Shown here: one piece after another, positions 35,695-45,781 of the stretch
Layout: every line of letters begins with the position of its first letter
How positions within the stretch are numbered: the first letter of the stretch is position 1
Assembly (NCBI RefSeq): GCF_014137975.1
Contig: NZ_JACGWZ010000001.1
Coordinates: 558,001 to 622,000 of the forward strand
Length of the DNA stretch: 64,000 nucleotides
Direction: 5' to 3'
Source: Halosaccharopolyspora lacisalsi
Lineage (GTDB): Bacteria; Actinomycetota; Actinomycetes; Mycobacteriales; Pseudonocardiaceae
The notes under the pieces: generated by a model
Seen by the model: only the letters and a program-made list of their open reading frames with translations
Told to the model about the DNA's origin: nothing
Databases searched by the model: none
Position numbers and translations under genes: made by a program

Positions 35695-37257
35695 GTGTTC
35701 GACACTCTTTCCGACCGGCTCACCTCGGTCCTGAAGAACCTGCGTGGCAAGGGACGGCTGTCCGACGCCGACATCGACGCCACCGCGCGGGAGATCCGCG
35801 TTGCTCTGTTGGAAGCCGACGTGGCGCTTCCCGTGGTGCGCAGTTTCATCGCGGGTGTCAAGGACCGGGCCAAGGGTGCCGAGGTCTCCCAGGCGCTCAA
35901 CCCGGCCCAGCAGGTCATCAAGATCGTCAACGAGGAGCTCGTCAGCGTTCTCGGCGGCGAGGGCCGCCGGTTGGAGTACGCGAAGAACCCGCCGACGGTC
36001 GTCATGCTCGCCGGCTTGCAGGGCTCCGGTAAGACCACGCTGGCGGGCAAGCTGGCTCGCTGGTTCGCCGGTCAGGGCCACACGCCGATGCTGGCGGCCT
36101 GCGACCTCCAGCGGCCGAACGCCGTCACCCAGCTGCAGGTGGTCGGCGAACGCTCCGAGGTTCCGGTGTTCGCGCCGGAACCGGGCAGCGGCGTGGGCGA
36201 TCCGATCGACGTGGCCCGCCGCAGCATCGACGAGGCCAAGCGGAACCACCAGGACGTCGTCATCATCGACACGGCGGGCCGGCTGGGTGTCGACGAGGAG
36301 CTGATGCAGCAGGCCGCGGACATCCGCGACGCCGTCACTCCCGACGAGACCCTGTTCGTCGTCGACGCCATGATCGGGCAGGACGCCGTGAGCACGGCGG
36401 AGGCCTTCCGCGACGGTGTCGGGTTCAGCGGTGTGGTGCTGACCAAGCTCGACGGTGACGCGCGCGGTGGTGCGGCGCTGTCGGTCCGGCACGTGACGGG
36501 ACAGCCGATCATGTTCGCCTCCAACGGCGAGAAGCTGGAGGACTTCGACGTCTTCCATCCGGATCGGATGGCCAGCCGGATCCTGGGCATGGGCGACGTG
36601 CTCACACTCATCGAGCAGGCCGAGCAGGCCTTCGACGCCGACCAGGCCGAGCAGGCGGCGCAGAAGATCGGCACGGGCGAGATGACCCTGGAGGACTTCC
36701 TGGAGCAGATGCAGGCGGTCCGCAAGATGGGGCCGCTGCAGAATCTGATCGGGATGTTGCCCGGCGCCAATCAGATGAAGGACCAGCTCTCCGAGTTCGA
36801 CGACGCCCACCTGGATCGGGTCCAGGCGATCATCCGGGGCATGACGCCGACGGAACGGGCCGACCCGAAGATCATCAACGCCTCCCGCAGGCAACGCATC
36901 GCGGCCGGTTCCGGCGTCAAGATCAGCGATATCAACGATCTGGTCACCCGGTTCTTCGAAGCCCGCAAGATGATGCAGCAGATGGCCGGGCAGTTCGGCG
37001 GCGGTGGTGGCGGGGGCACCCGCAAGACCAAGAAGGGCAAGAAGGGCAAGAAGGGCAAGAACAAGGGCCCGACGCCGCCGAAGGCGGCGCGCGGCGGAAT
37101 GCCCGGTGGGATGCCCGGCCTTCCGCCCGGCGGGATGCCCGGTTCCGGTGGCGGCAACACCCCCGACCCGGCGCAGCTCCAGGGCAGTCTCAACGAGCTC
37201 CCCTCGGGTTTCGACCCGTCCAAGCTCGACTTCGGTACCAAGAAGAAAAAGAAGTGA
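35695..37257 (+). CDS. ffh: Signal recognition particle protein Ffh
   Basis: 520 aa. N domain, then GTPase motifs LAGLQGSGKTTLAGKLA (107-120), DTAGRLGVD and TKLDGDARGG, then the Met-rich M domain (about 300-435) that binds SRP RNA and signal peptides. The C-terminal tail has three exact 9-bp repeats AAGAAGGGC at 37030-37056 and a Gly/Met/Pro-rich stretch. GTG 35695 begins the conserved MFDTLSDRLTSVLKNLRGKG. Confidence 0.95.
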   Translation: MFDTLSDRLTSVLKNLRGKGRLSDADIDATAREIRVALLEADVALPVVRSFIAGVKDRAKGAEVSQALNPAQQVIKIVNEELVSVLGGEGRRLEYAKNPPTVVMLAGLQGSGKTTLAGKLARWFAGQGHTPMLAACDLQRPNAVTQLQVVGERSEVPVFAPEPGSGVGDPIDVARRSIDEAKRNHQDVVIIDTAGRLGVDEELMQQAADIRDAVTPDETLFVVDAMIGQDAVSTAEAFRDGVGFSGVVLTKLDGDARGGAALSVRHVTGQPIMFASNGEKLEDFDVFHPDRMASRILGMGDVLTLIEQAEQAFDADQAEQAAQKIGTGEMTLEDFLEQMQAVRKMGPLQNLIGMLPGANQMKDQLSEFDDAHLDRVQAIIRGMTPTERADPKIINASRRQRIAAGSGVKISDINDLVTRFFEARKMMQQMAGQFGGGGGGGTRKTKKGKKGKKGKNKGPTPPKAARGGMPGGMPGLPPGGMPGSGGGNTPDPAQLQGSLNELPSGFDPSKLDFGTKKKKK

Positions 37258-37266
37258 GCGTTCGCC

Positions 37267-38340
37267 ATGACGGCCCTGCACCTGCGCGGAGTGGTCCTGC
37301 CCGACGGTGAGCACCGGGATCTCTGGGTACGTGACGGCGTGATCAGTCACGAACCGGTTCCCGGTGCGTCGACCGTGTTCGACGGCGGCTACCTGCTGCC
37401 CGGTCTGGTCGACGCGCACTGCCACGTCGGTGTCGGTCCGCAGGGTCCGGTCGAGCTCGACGAGGCCGTGACCCAGGCCGAGACGGACCGGGACGCCGGG
37501 ACGCTGCTGATCCGGGACTGCGGTGCGCCGGTGGACACGCGGCCGCTGCGGGATCGTGCCGACCTGCCGAGGATCGTCCGTGCCGGTAGGCACCTGGCCC
37601 GGCCCAAGCGCTACATCCCCGGCCTGGCCGACCAGCTGGAGGACCCCACCCGGCTTCCGGAGGCCGTGGCCGCACAGGCCGACTACGGAGACGGGTGGGT
37701 CAAGCTGGTCGGCGACTGGATCGACCGTTCCGTGGGGGACCTGGCCCCGCTGTGGAGCGATGACGTGCTCGCGGAGGCGATCGCGGCCGCCCACGAGCGT
37801 GGCGCACGGGTCACCGCGCACGTGTTCGGCGAGGACGCCCTGCCCGGGCTGCTCGCCGCCGGTATCGACTGCGTCGAGCACGGCACCGGGCTCACCGACG
37901 ACACCATCGACCTGATGGCGCGGCAGGGTACCGCCCTGGTCCCGACACTGATCAACATCGAGAACTTCCCGTCGTTCGCGGCGGCGGCGACCAAGTACCC
38001 GCGCTACGCCGCGCACATGACCGAGCTGTACCGGGCCGGTGACCGCACCGTGTCCAGGGCCGTCGAGGCCGGGGTGCCCGTGTACGCGGGCACGGACGCC
38101 GGTGGCGGCATCGAGCACGGGCGGCTGGTCGACGAGATCCTCGCACTCACCCGGGTGGGCATGTCGGCCGAGCAGGCCCTGGGGGCAGGATCCTGGTCGG
38201 CCCGCGAGTGGCTGGGGTGGTCCGGTCCGGAGCACGGGGCCGTGGCCGACCTGGTCTGCTACGACTCGGACCCGCGCAAGGATCCGGCCGCACTGCGCCA
38301 TCCACGACGGATCGTGCTGGACGGCGACGTCGTGGCCTGA
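37267..38340 (+). CDS. Amidohydrolase-family metal-dependent hydrolase
   Basis: 357 aa. Metal ligands typical of the superfamily are visible: HxH in VDAHCHVG, a Lys in GWVKLVGDW, His in VTAHVFG, His in DCVEHGTGL and Asp in YAGTDAGGG. The gene after ffh in mycobacteria (Rv2915c) is of the same family, so position is conserved, but the substrate is unknown. ATG starts 9 nt after the ffh stop, so it is probably co-transcribed. Confidence 0.85.
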   Translation: MTALHLRGVVLPDGEHRDLWVRDGVISHEPVPGASTVFDGGYLLPGLVDAHCHVGVGPQGPVELDEAVTQAETDRDAGTLLIRDCGAPVDTRPLRDRADLPRIVRAGRHLARPKRYIPGLADQLEDPTRLPEAVAAQADYGDGWVKLVGDWIDRSVGDLAPLWSDDVLAEAIAAAHERGARVTAHVFGEDALPGLLAAGIDCVEHGTGLTDDTIDLMARQGTALVPTLINIENFPSFAAAATKYPRYAAHMTELYRAGDRTVSRAVEAGVPVYAGTDAGGGIEHGRLVDEILALTRVGMSAEQALGAGSWSAREWLGWSGPEHGAVADLVCYDSDPRKDPAALRHPRRIVLDGDVVA

Positions 38341-38391
38341 ACAGTCGTGGCCTGAAGAACCGTCCAGGATACGCCGAACGGAGACGCAGCA

Positions 38392-39288
38392 GTGGGGCAA
38401 CCGAACGAGCAACCTCCCCGGTACGACCAGGGGGAATCGGTGCCACCTTCATCCGGCGACCCGGTGGGTCACGTTCCGGGGCACGCGTCGGGTCCGTCCT
38501 GGCTGAGCTATGGCAAGCCCATGCGTGCGGCTGAGGACACCCGGGATCCGGAACTGCATCCGCGTTTCTGGGAGGGACAGCTGGAAGCGGCTCGTCGCGG
38601 CAGCCTGGCCTGGGGATTCGCGGCGTTCTTCATCGGCTACGGCGGGTACTACCTCGGCTCGTTCATCCTCAGTGCCCTGATTTCCGCACACGTGGGGGGC
38701 TTCGACGCGGCGAACCCTCCGCAGCTGGGTCCGTTGCTGCTGCTGTCCTTCGCCCCCAACGTCCTGCTCGGGCTGGCACCCGCGGTCTATTCGTGGCGCT
38801 CGGGCAACGGGCTGCGGTCCGATTTCGGCATCGTGCCGAAGTGGCGGGACGTGCGGGTCGGCGTGCTCTGCGGAGCCGCCGCGCTGCTCGCGTCGTGGCT
38901 GCTGGGGCTGGTGCTGATCAGTCTCTCCGGCCAGCCTCCCGCCGGTAGCGGTATCACCGGCCTGCTCGGAAACGAGCGCACCGTGTGGCTGTTCCTGTTC
39001 GCGCTCTTCGCGTTCCTGGGAGCACCGCTCACCGAGGAACTGCTCGTGCGCGGAGCGCTGTGGGGCGCGCTGGAGCACTACCGGCTGCCTCGCTACGCCG
39101 TTCTGCTGATCACGGCGCTGTTCTTCGCCTTCATGCACATGGAGCCCTGGCGGATGCCCATACTGTTCGCCGGTGGCATCGCGATGGGGCTCGCGCGAAT
39201 GATCACCGGCCGGGTGAGCGCCAGCGTGATCGCGCACGCGACGAACAACCTCATCCCGGCATTGGCGATCTTCCTGGCGGCAGGCTGA
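38392..39288 (+). CDS. CPBP-family intramembrane glutamic protease, copy 1
   Basis: 298 aa, about 8 membrane helices after a 60-residue cytoplasmic N-terminus. The CPBP (Rce1-like) motifs are present: APLTEELLVRGALWGALE (EExxxR), FAFMHME (FxxxH) and HATNN near the end. GTG start with GGAGACG upstream. Targets of bacterial CPBP proteins are mostly unknown. A second, related copy follows. Confidence 0.88.
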   Translation: MGQPNEQPPRYDQGESVPPSSGDPVGHVPGHASGPSWLSYGKPMRAAEDTRDPELHPRFWEGQLEAARRGSLAWGFAAFFIGYGGYYLGSFILSALISAHVGGFDAANPPQLGPLLLLSFAPNVLLGLAPAVYSWRSGNGLRSDFGIVPKWRDVRVGVLCGAAALLASWLLGLVLISLSGQPPAGSGITGLLGNERTVWLFLFALFAFLGAPLTEELLVRGALWGALEHYRLPRYAVLLITALFFAFMHMEPWRMPILFAGGIAMGLARMITGRVSASVIAHATNNLIPALAIFLAAG

Positions 39289-39394
39289 GCAACGTGAATG
39301 CTCAGGGCCGTTCGCATGGGTAATCTGGCATTTCCACCGCCGGGGTCCCACGGACCGGGCGGTTCCTCGATGTTCGGTCAGCCGGAGGCGCCCG

Positions 39395-40162
39395 TTGAAC
39401 GCACCGCAACCGCCCGAGCCCGCCGAACACACGCCTGCGGTGCGTGCGGACGATTCCGACGGGCGGCGTGCCCACAGCTGGGGCTTCGGCGCCTTCTTCC
39501 TGGCCGAAGCCGTGTTCGTGCTGGTGTCGGTGACGCTGGCGGCGGCCCTGGAGAACCCCGGTGACGACGCCGGCGCGATCGGGTTCGCGCTGATGCTGAC
39601 CCTGATACTGCCCACGGTGTTGGCCGCGGTGGTGGCGTTGATCGTGCCCCTGGTGCGGGGCAACGGCCCTCGCCAGGACTTCGGGTTGCAGTGGCGGCGT
39701 TCCGACGTGCGCACCGGATTGTGGATCGGAGTGGGCGGACTGGTGGTCACCACGCTGGCCACGATGCTGTGGACCCGCTGGATGGGGCCGCAGGCCAGCT
39801 CCGCGATCGGTGGCCTGCTCGATGGTGTCCGGCTGCCTCCCGTCGTGGCCGTCGTGGTCTTCCTGCACGTGTGGCTGGTCGCCCCGTTCTGCGAGGAGCT
39901 GTTGTACCGCGGTCTGCTCTGGGGGGCGATGGAGCAGCTCCGCTTCAAGCAGCTGACCGTGTTCCTGCTCAGCACAGCGCTCTTCGCCATCGGCCACCTC
40001 GAACCCTCGCGCACGTTGTTGTTGCTGGTGATCGCGCTGCCCATCGGGCTGGCCCGGTTGCTCACCGGCCGCCTGATCGCCAGTGTCGTCGCTCACCAGG
40101 TGAACAACTTCCTCCCCGCGCTGGGGTTGTTGCTCATGTCACTGGGGTTGTTGCCCGCCTGA
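39395..40162 (+). CDS. CPBP-family intramembrane glutamic protease, copy 2
   Basis: 255 aa, similar topology to its neighbour. Motifs: APFCEELLYRGLLWGAMEQ (EExxxR), FAIGHLEPSRT and HQVNNFLPALG. TTG start, chosen because GGAGG lies 7 nt upstream and the frame begins there. The two copies are clearly paralogous and probably arose by duplication. A hairpin and the rpsP promoter region follow. Confidence 0.87.
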   Translation: MNAPQPPEPAEHTPAVRADDSDGRRAHSWGFGAFFLAEAVFVLVSVTLAAALENPGDDAGAIGFALMLTLILPTVLAAVVALIVPLVRGNGPRQDFGLQWRRSDVRTGLWIGVGGLVVTTLATMLWTRWMGPQASSAIGGLLDGVRLPPVVAVVVFLHVWLVAPFCEELLYRGLLWGAMEQLRFKQLTVFLLSTALFAIGHLEPSRTLLLLVIALPIGLARLLTGRLIASVVAHQVNNFLPALGLLLMSLGLLPA

Positions 40163-40181
40163 CCGTTCGGGAGCGAGCCGG

Positions 40182-40208
40182 GCCCCACCGGTGCACCCCC
40201 GGTGGGGC
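40182..40208 (+). terminator. Hairpin after the CPBP pair
   Basis: GCCCCACCGG at 40182-40191 and CCGGTGGGGC at 40199-40208 form a perfect 10-bp stem with a 7-nt loop, 20 nt after the stop. No T run. It separates the CPBP genes from rpsP. Confidence 0.5.
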
Positions 40209-40360
40209 ACCTCTGGCACAATGGGGAGTTGTTCGCCGCGGATCGGGCCCTCTCACCGTTTCGTGGCTTGTCGAAGTACGAGTGTTTCCCCCCGTCTTCC
40301 CCACGCGGGTCCGGAATCCTCACCCTGTGACGAACGAGAGTCCGAGGAGCACCACCACCC

Positions 40361-40810
40361 GTGGCTGTTAAGATCAAGCTGATGCGGCTCGGTAAGATCC
40401 GGGAACCGCACTACCGCGTTGTCGTTGCCGATTCCCGTACCCGCCGTAACGGGCGTGCGATCGAGGAGATCGGCCAGTACCACCCCAAGCAGCACCCGAG
40501 CCACATCTCGGTGAACTCCGAGCGCGTGCAGTACTGGCTGAGCGTCGGCGCGCAGCCGACCGAGCCGGTCCAGGGCATCCTGGAGGCCACCGGTGACTGG
40601 CAGAAGTTCAAGGGTCTGCCCGGCGCCGAGGGGCACCTGAACACTCCTGCCGCGAAGAAGAGCAAGCAGGACCTGTTCAACGAGGCACTGGCCGCCGCGG
40701 GCGAGGAGCCCGGCCTCGAGGCCACCACCCCGAAGAAGAAGGGTGGCGGCAAGAAGGCCGAGGGCGACAAGGCCGAGGGCGAGCAGAAGTCCGAGGAAGG
40801 CCAGGCGTGA
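40361..40810 (+). CDS. rpsP: 30S ribosomal protein S16
   Basis: 149 aa. The core [41 protein letters not shown] is standard S16. A Lys/Glu/Gly-rich tail from about residue 115 is an actinobacterial extension. GTG start. The khpA start overlaps the stop (GTGA). First gene of rpsP-khpA-rimM-trmD. Confidence 0.97.
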   Translation: MAVKIKLMRLGKIREPHYRVVVADSRTRRNGRAIEEIGQYHPKQHPSHISVNSERVQYWLSVGAQPTEPVQGILEATGDWQKFKGLPGAEGHLNTPAAKKSKQDLFNEALAAAGEEPGLEATTPKKKGGGKKAEGDKAEGEQKSEEGQA

Positions 40811-41046
40811 CAGTCCTCGTGGACGCACTCGAACACCTGGTGCGCGGCATCGTCGACAATCCCGACGAGGTCCGTGTGCAGTCGGTCGCCTCCCGTCGCG
40901 GTAGCACCCTCGAAGTCCACGTCAACCCGGACGACCTGGGCAAGGTCATCGGTCGCGGGGGACGGACGGCGACGGCACTGCGCACCGTGATGTCGGGTGT
41001 CGGCGGCCGAGGTGTTCGGGTGGACGTGATCGACACCGATCGCTGA
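40807..41046 (+). CDS. khpA: KH-domain RNA-binding protein KhpA
   Basis: 79 aa. A single KH domain with the GRGG loop in [24 protein letters not shown]. In other bacteria KhpA works with KhpB in RNA binding and cell-size control. Its GTG overlaps the rpsP stop and rimM starts 8 nt after it. Confidence 0.95.
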   Translation: MTVLVDALEHLVRGIVDNPDEVRVQSVASRRGSTLEVHVNPDDLGKVIGRGGRTATALRTVMSGVGGRGVRVDVIDTDR

Positions 41047-41054
41047 ACGTCGTT

Positions 41055-41603
41055 ATGAGCGATCAGGACGTGCGCCGACTCGTCGTCGGTCGAATCGTCA
41101 AGCCGCACGGTGTCCGGGGCGAGTTCGTCGTCGAAGTGCGTACGGACAGCCCCGAACAGCGGTTCGTGCCCGGCGCGGTGCTGGGCGTGCGGCGCGGCGG
41201 AGCCGCCCGCGCGAGCGATCCCGAAACACTCACACTGGTTGCCGCCCGTCCTCATGACGGGCGGCAACTGGTGTACGCCGAGGGCATCGGGGGCCGTGAG
41301 GCAGCGGAGTCGCTGCGGGGCGCGCTGCTGACCGTGGCGGCCGAGGAGCTGGAACCGACCCAGGACCCGGAGGAGTTCCACGACCACGAACTGGAAGGGC
41401 TCCGGGTCGTGCTGACCGACGGCGGTGTCGTGGGCACCGTGGACGAGGTGCTGCACTCCCCCGCGGGGGAGCTGCTTCAAGTGCGTACGAGCGGGGGCGG
41501 TCAGGTACTCGTACCGTTCGTGTCCGCGATCGTGCCCGAAGTCGACCCGGACGAGGGACGTATCGTCGTCGATCCTCCGGAAGGATTGCTCGACGAGGCG
41601 TGA
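41055..41603 (+). CDS. rimM: Ribosome maturation factor RimM
   Basis: 182 aa. It assists maturation of the 30S head with S19. The N-terminal domain begins [21 protein letters not shown] and the C-terminal PRC barrel has [12 protein letters not shown] and [12 protein letters not shown]. Normal length. ATG start. Confidence 0.95.
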   Translation: MSDQDVRRLVVGRIVKPHGVRGEFVVEVRTDSPEQRFVPGAVLGVRRGGAARASDPETLTLVAARPHDGRQLVYAEGIGGREAAESLRGALLTVAAEELEPTQDPEEFHDHELEGLRVVLTDGGVVGTVDEVLHSPAGELLQVRTSGGGQVLVPFVSAIVPEVDPDEGRIVVDPPEGLLDEA

Positions 41604-41637
41604 CCCCTCGGTCGGCATCGGTTGTTGAGGGGTGTCC

Positions 41638-42396
41638 ATGCGCATCGACGTCATCACGATCTTCCCCGACTACATGGCCCCGCTGCGTGAGGCTTTGCTG
41701 GGCAAGGCCATCGAGCGGGAACGGATCTCCGTGGGGGTCCACGACCTGCGTGGCTGGACGCACGACGTGCACCGCGCGGTCGATGACAGCCCTTACGGCG
41801 GCGGTCCCGGCATGGTGATGAAACCCCAGGTGTGGGGTGAGGCACTGGACGAGGTGTGCGCGGGTTCGGACTCGCCACCACGGTTGGTGGTGCCCACGCC
41901 GGCCGGAAGTCCGTTCACCCAGCAAACCGCCGTGCGGTGGTCCGAGGAACCGTGGTTGGTCTTCGCCTGCGGGCGCTACGAGGGCATCGACCAGCGCGTG
42001 ATGGACGACGCCGCCCGGCGGATGCCCGTCGAGGAGGTCTCCATCGGAGATTACGTCCTGGTCGGGGGTGAGGTCGCCGCGCTGACCATGATCGAGTCGG
42101 TGGTTCGGTTGCTGCCGGGCGTGCTCGGGAATCCGGCCTCGGCCGAGCAGGACTCGTTCTCGGACGGCTTGCTCGAGGGGCCGTGCTACACGCGGCCGGA
42201 GGCATGGCGGGACCTGCCGGTTCCGGACGTGCTGCGTTCCGGCAACCACGCGGCGATCGACCGGTGGCGCAGGTACCAGGCGCTGGAGCGGACCTGGCAA
42301 CGTCGTCCCGACCTGCTCGAAGCGCTGAGTGACGACGAACTCGATCGTGCCGACCGCGCGCGCCTCGACGAGCTGCCTACCGAGGACGATCGGTAA
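41638..42396 (+). CDS. trmD: tRNA (guanine37-N1)-methyltransferase
   Basis: 252 aa. It methylates G37 next to the anticodon and prevents frameshifting. [12 protein letters not shown] is the conserved N-terminus; [13 protein letters not shown] and [27 protein letters not shown] form the trefoil knot that binds SAM. ATG 41638 is preferred to GTG 41632, two codons upstream. Confidence 0.96.
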   Translation: MRIDVITIFPDYMAPLREALLGKAIERERISVGVHDLRGWTHDVHRAVDDSPYGGGPGMVMKPQVWGEALDEVCAGSDSPPRLVVPTPAGSPFTQQTAVRWSEEPWLVFACGRYEGIDQRVMDDAARRMPVEEVSIGDYVLVGGEVAALTMIESVVRLLPGVLGNPASAEQDSFSDGLLEGPCYTRPEAWRDLPVPDVLRSGNHAAIDRWRRYQALERTWQRRPDLLEALSDDELDRADRARLDELPTEDDR

Positions 42397-42756
42397 CCCG
42401 TCCACGAGGCGCTCTCGGGTCCTGATATGCTGCTCGGCGAAGGAAAACACCCGAGCGGGTCAGATACGGCAGTTGTGGCAGATTTTGTGGCAGCTGCGGC
42501 AAGGTATCCGATCCGGGGGTCACTTGTTCTTACCTGCTACGGCAGGCGTCCTCCCCCTGTAGTGGGGCGACGATAAACGCCGTGCAGGCCACCCGGTGAA
42601 GACCCAACGAGGATCCGGGGACTGCCAGGAGAGGCTCACGCGGAGGCACGCCACGTGCTCCGGGTGGGTCGATGCCGCACCACGAGGTGTCGGCTCACCG
42701 GAACGAGATCGTTGTTTCGGTGAACGGTCAACGACACGGATGAGGACGGACCACCG
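42397..42756 (+). other. 360-bp leader/intergenic region before rplS
   Basis: No gene is seen. It has a weak -10-like TATGCT at 42426-42431, imperfect TGTGGCAG repeats at about 42473-42503, and two small adjacent hairpins: CCTGC/GCAGG (42533-42546) and CCCC/GGGG (42554-42567). A long structured leader fits autogenous control of a ribosomal protein, but no named leader motif is recognised. Confidence 0.35.
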
Positions 42757-43116
42757 ATGAACACCCTGGACGCTCTGGACGCCCAGTCGCTGCGTTCCGA
42801 CATCCCCGCCTTTCGGCCTGGCGACACGCTGAAGGTCCACGTCCGCGTCATCGAGGGTTCGCGCGAGCGCGTTCAGGTCTTCCAGGGCACGGTCATCCGC
42901 CGTCAGGGCGGAGGCATCCGGGAGACCTTCACCGTGCGCAAGATTTCCTTCGGTGTCGGCGTGGAGCGCACCTTCCCGGTGCACAGCCCGAACATCGCCA
43001 AGCTCGAAGTTTCCATGCGCGGTCACGTCCGGCGGGCGAAGCTGTACTACCTGCGTCACAAGCGCGGCAAGGCCGCCAAGATCAGGGAGCGTCGGGAGCC
43101 CGTCAAGGCTTCCTGA
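42757..43116 (+). CDS. rplS: 50S ribosomal protein L19
   Basis: 119 aa. [35 protein letters not shown] is typical L19 (here with DIPAFRPGD before it), and [33 protein letters not shown] completes it. ATG start. It is separated from trmD by a long leader and followed by a hairpin, so it is probably its own unit. Confidence 0.97.
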   Translation: MNTLDALDAQSLRSDIPAFRPGDTLKVHVRVIEGSRERVQVFQGTVIRRQGGGIRETFTVRKISFGVGVERTFPVHSPNIAKLEVSMRGHVRRAKLYYLRHKRGKAAKIRERREPVKAS

Positions 43117-43433
43117 CCCGCTTCTCCCCGAGAAGTATGTTGACGGCCCGGGCCCGGCCCGGGCCGTTACGCATGTCCGCGCCCGGTGTGTCGAGCTTTC
43201 GGACGGGTCGCTTTCGGGGAGCCTCTTTCGGGTGAATCTGGTGATTCGGCCCCGGCGTACCGGCGGCGGTCGAATGCCGTTCGACCGATCACGACCGGGT
43301 CTCCGGGGCTGCCCGAAGGTGAGAAAAATGCACGTCACGGGGCGTTCGGGGAGGTTTCGGGCATCCTGTACCCCGCCCGGAGTCCGAGCGGGGTACTCGG
43401 TGTTTTCCGCTCGAAGTCGAGTAGCCTGGCCCG
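43117..43433 (+). other. 317-bp gap between rplS and lepB with terminator hairpin
   Basis: ACGGCCCGGGC at 43143-43153 pairs with 43157-43167 around a 3-nt loop, 26 nt after the rplS stop: a strong U-less hairpin. TAGCCT at 43422-43427 stands 6 nt before the lepB GTG and is a good leaderless -10. The stretch between shows nothing else. Confidence 0.5.
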
Positions 43434-44381
43434 GTGGCCGACGTCATGCGTTCCCCAGGACCAGAGGAAGAACCTCAGGACAACAGCGGTGCGGAGCACG
43501 GAGCCGACGAGCAGCGGTCCGGTGACCACTCCGATCAGCAAGCTTCCGGGCACGGGAGGAAGAAGCGACAGAAGAAGAAGGGGTCCTTCTGGCGCGAGCT
43601 ACCCATCCTGGTCGTCACCGCGCTCGTGCTGACGGTCCTGATCCAGGCGTTCGTGGCTCGTGTGTACGTCATCCCGTCGGAGTCGATGGAAGACACCCTG
43701 CACGGCTGTGAGAACTGCACCAACGACCGCATCCTCGTCGACAAGATCACGTACCGGTTCACCGACCCGGCGCCCGGTGACGTGGTCGTGTTCCGGGGAC
43801 CGGACACCTGGATGCCCAACGAACTGGGGAGCACGGAACCGAGCAACCCCGTCTCCGGCTTCTTCCGGCAGGTGGGCTCGCTGCTGGGCTTTTCCGCGCC
43901 CAACGAGAAGGACTTCGTCAAGCGGGTCATCGCCACCGAGGGACAGACCGTGGCCTGCTGCGATGCTCAGAACCGGGTGACGGTCAACGGCGATCCGCTG
44001 CACGAGTCCTACATCCACTGGGGTGGGGGGAAGCCCCACACGCAGATGGACTTCGGACCGGTGACGGTGCCGGAGAACCATCTGTGGATGATGGGTGACA
44101 ACCGCAACAACTCCGCCGACTCGCGGGTGCAGGGTGGCGGTGGAGTCCGGGGCGCGGTGCCGCTGGACGACGTGATCGGCAAGGCGCAGTTCCGGGTGCT
44201 CCCGCCCACGCGCTGGGGTGGTATTACCGAGGCGAACCCGCAGACGACCGCGTTGGGAGCCACCGGCAGCATGCCGGGACTGCCCGCCGGAGTGGGGTTC
44301 GCGCTAGTGTGGCCGGTGATGCGGGTGAATCGCCGACTTTTCGACGCTGCTGACGTTCGTCGTGTGCGGGAGTACTACTGA
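43434..44381 (+). CDS. lepB: Signal peptidase I
   Basis: 315 aa. A 50-residue charged cytoplasmic N-terminus precedes one membrane helix (about 55-77). Catalytic Ser84 lies in [10 protein letters not shown] and the general-base Lys in [27 protein letters not shown] is the third box. It removes signal peptides from exported proteins, including several encoded in this window. GTG start, likely leaderless. Confidence 0.95.
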   Translation: MADVMRSPGPEEEPQDNSGAEHGADEQRSGDHSDQQASGHGRKKRQKKKGSFWRELPILVVTALVLTVLIQAFVARVYVIPSESMEDTLHGCENCTNDRILVDKITYRFTDPAPGDVVVFRGPDTWMPNELGSTEPSNPVSGFFRQVGSLLGFSAPNEKDFVKRVIATEGQTVACCDAQNRVTVNGDPLHESYIHWGGGKPHTQMDFGPVTVPENHLWMMGDNRNNSADSRVQGGGGVRGAVPLDDVIGKAQFRVLPPTRWGGITEANPQTTALGATGSMPGLPAGVGFALVWPVMRVNRRLFDAADVRRVREYY

Positions 44382-44383
44382 TC

Positions 44384-45139
44384 GTGGCGGTGACGTTCGC
44401 CGAACTGCGCCCACCCCGGACGGTGATCCGACGAAGTACGGGTAACTGGGCGTTGCAGAGCGCGCTCGATCGTCGGGGGCTGGGCCCCGTCGCCGGAGTG
44501 GACGAGGCCGGGCGAGGGGCGTGTGCGGGTCCCCTGGTGGTGGCCGCGTGTGTGCTCAAGCCCGGTGACGCACGCCGTTTCGACGAGCTCACCGACTCCA
44601 AGCTGCTGTCGGTCGAGCAACGGGAACGCCTGTTCGCGCTGATCGCGCGACGGGCGTCGAGCTGGTCCACGATCGTCGTCGCCCCCGAGGAGATCGATGC
44701 CGCCGGCGTTCACCGGGTGAACCTGGAGGGGATGCGCAGGGCCGTGGCCGCACTGGCCGTGCATCCCGGGTACGTGCTCACCGACGGTTTCCGGGTCTCC
44801 GGGCTGGCCGCGCCGAGCGTGGCGGTACCCAAAGGCGATCGGGCCGCCGCCTGCGTCGCCGCGGCGTCGGTGCTGGCGAAGGTCACCCGCGACCGGATCA
44901 TGGCGGATCTGCACGTCTGCTCGCCTCAGTACCGTTTCGACCAGCACAAGGGTTACTCCACGCCCGCGCACACGCGCCAGCTGCACCAGCACGGGCCGAC
45001 CCCGCAGCATCGGTGGTGCTACTCCAACGTCGCCGAGGCAGCGCGCAGACACGGTATGCGTCCACCGCGCGAGATCACCGGTAAGCCCGGATTGTTCGAT
45101 GCTGACAGGGACGATGTGGGGGATAATGAGGAGCGGTAG
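44384..45139 (+). CDS. rnhB: Ribonuclease HII
   Basis: 251 aa. It removes ribonucleotides from DNA. Active-site residues Asp40 and Glu41 are in [15 protein letters not shown]; further acidic residues lie in LTDSKLLS and [19 protein letters not shown] is the usual conserved segment. GTG starts 2 nt after the lepB stop, so the two are co-transcribed. Confidence 0.95.
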   Translation: MAVTFAELRPPRTVIRRSTGNWALQSALDRRGLGPVAGVDEAGRGACAGPLVVAACVLKPGDARRFDELTDSKLLSVEQRERLFALIARRASSWSTIVVAPEEIDAAGVHRVNLEGMRRAVAALAVHPGYVLTDGFRVSGLAAPSVAVPKGDRAAACVAAASVLAKVTRDRIMADLHVCSPQYRFDQHKGYSTPAHTRQLHQHGPTPQHRWCYSNVAEAARRHGMRPPREITGKPGLFDADRDDVGDNEER

Positions 45140-45172
45140 ACGGACCAGCGACGTGGAAAGGCTCACGCACCG

Positions 45173-45496
45173 ATGAGCGCCGAAGACCTCGAGAAGTACG
45201 AGACCGAGATGGAGCTGCAGCTCTACAAGGAGTATCGCGACATCGTCGGCCAGTTCAGCTATGTCGTGGAGACGGAGCGGCGTTTCTACCTGGCCAACGG
45301 CGTGGACGTCCAGGTGCGCAACTCCGACACCGAGGTCTACTTCGAGGTGGCCATGTCCGACGCCTGGGTGTGGGACATGTACCGGCCGACGAGGTTCGTC
45401 AAGAACGTGCGGGTCATCACGTTCAAGGACGTCAACGTCGAGGAGCTGGACAAGCCGGATCTTCGCCTCCCCGATGACGGACCGTTCGGCGGGTGA
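45173..45496 (+). CDS. DUF2469 protein
   Basis: 107 aa, acidic. This family is near-universal in actinobacteria and always follows rnhB (Rv2901c in Mycobacterium tuberculosis). Sequence: MSAEDLEKYETEMELQLYKE, then YVVETERRFYLANGVDVQVR. The function is not known. ATG start; a strong terminator follows. Confidence 0.93.
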   Translation: MSAEDLEKYETEMELQLYKEYRDIVGQFSYVVETERRFYLANGVDVQVRNSDTEVYFEVAMSDAWVWDMYRPTRFVKNVRVITFKDVNVEELDKPDLRLPDDGPFGG

Positions 45497-45541
45497 GCCG
45501 TTGGACCGCGTTGTCGGTCGTTACCTTTTCGCGTTTTTTTG

Positions 45542-45574
45542 AATCCCTCGACGCTGGGCGTCGAGGGATTTTTT
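45542..45574 (+). terminator. Intrinsic terminator of lepB-rnhB-DUF2469
   Basis: AATCCCTCGACGC at 45542-45554 pairs perfectly with 45558-45570 across a TGG loop and runs into TTTTTT. A separate T run (45534-45540) precedes the stem. Confidence 0.92.
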
Positions 45575-45676
45575 CATCAGTGCGGGTGCTTTTGCTGCAC
45601 ACGGTAGTCGGCACTGATGGTGATTCCACCCGATCGTGCTGAATCCAGCTTATTCGGCTGGAATGGGTCGTGCTGG

Positions 45677-45704
45677 TTGTTCACAGGAGAAGGGTTTGTC
45701 CACA
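45677..45704 (+). promoter_or_regulatory. Two DnaA-box-like 9-mers upstream of yraN
   Basis: TTGTTCACA at 45677-45685 (one mismatch) and TTGTCCACA at 45696-45704 (perfect actinobacterial consensus) lie in the same orientation, 19 bp apart, about 80 bp before yraN. Confidence 0.4.
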
Positions 45705-45781
45705 GGCCGAAAAGGGACTCCTGGATTTCGCGGCCGATCGCGGGCAGATTGGTTGTCGGGCAATCGAATGCGACGGGAGCG

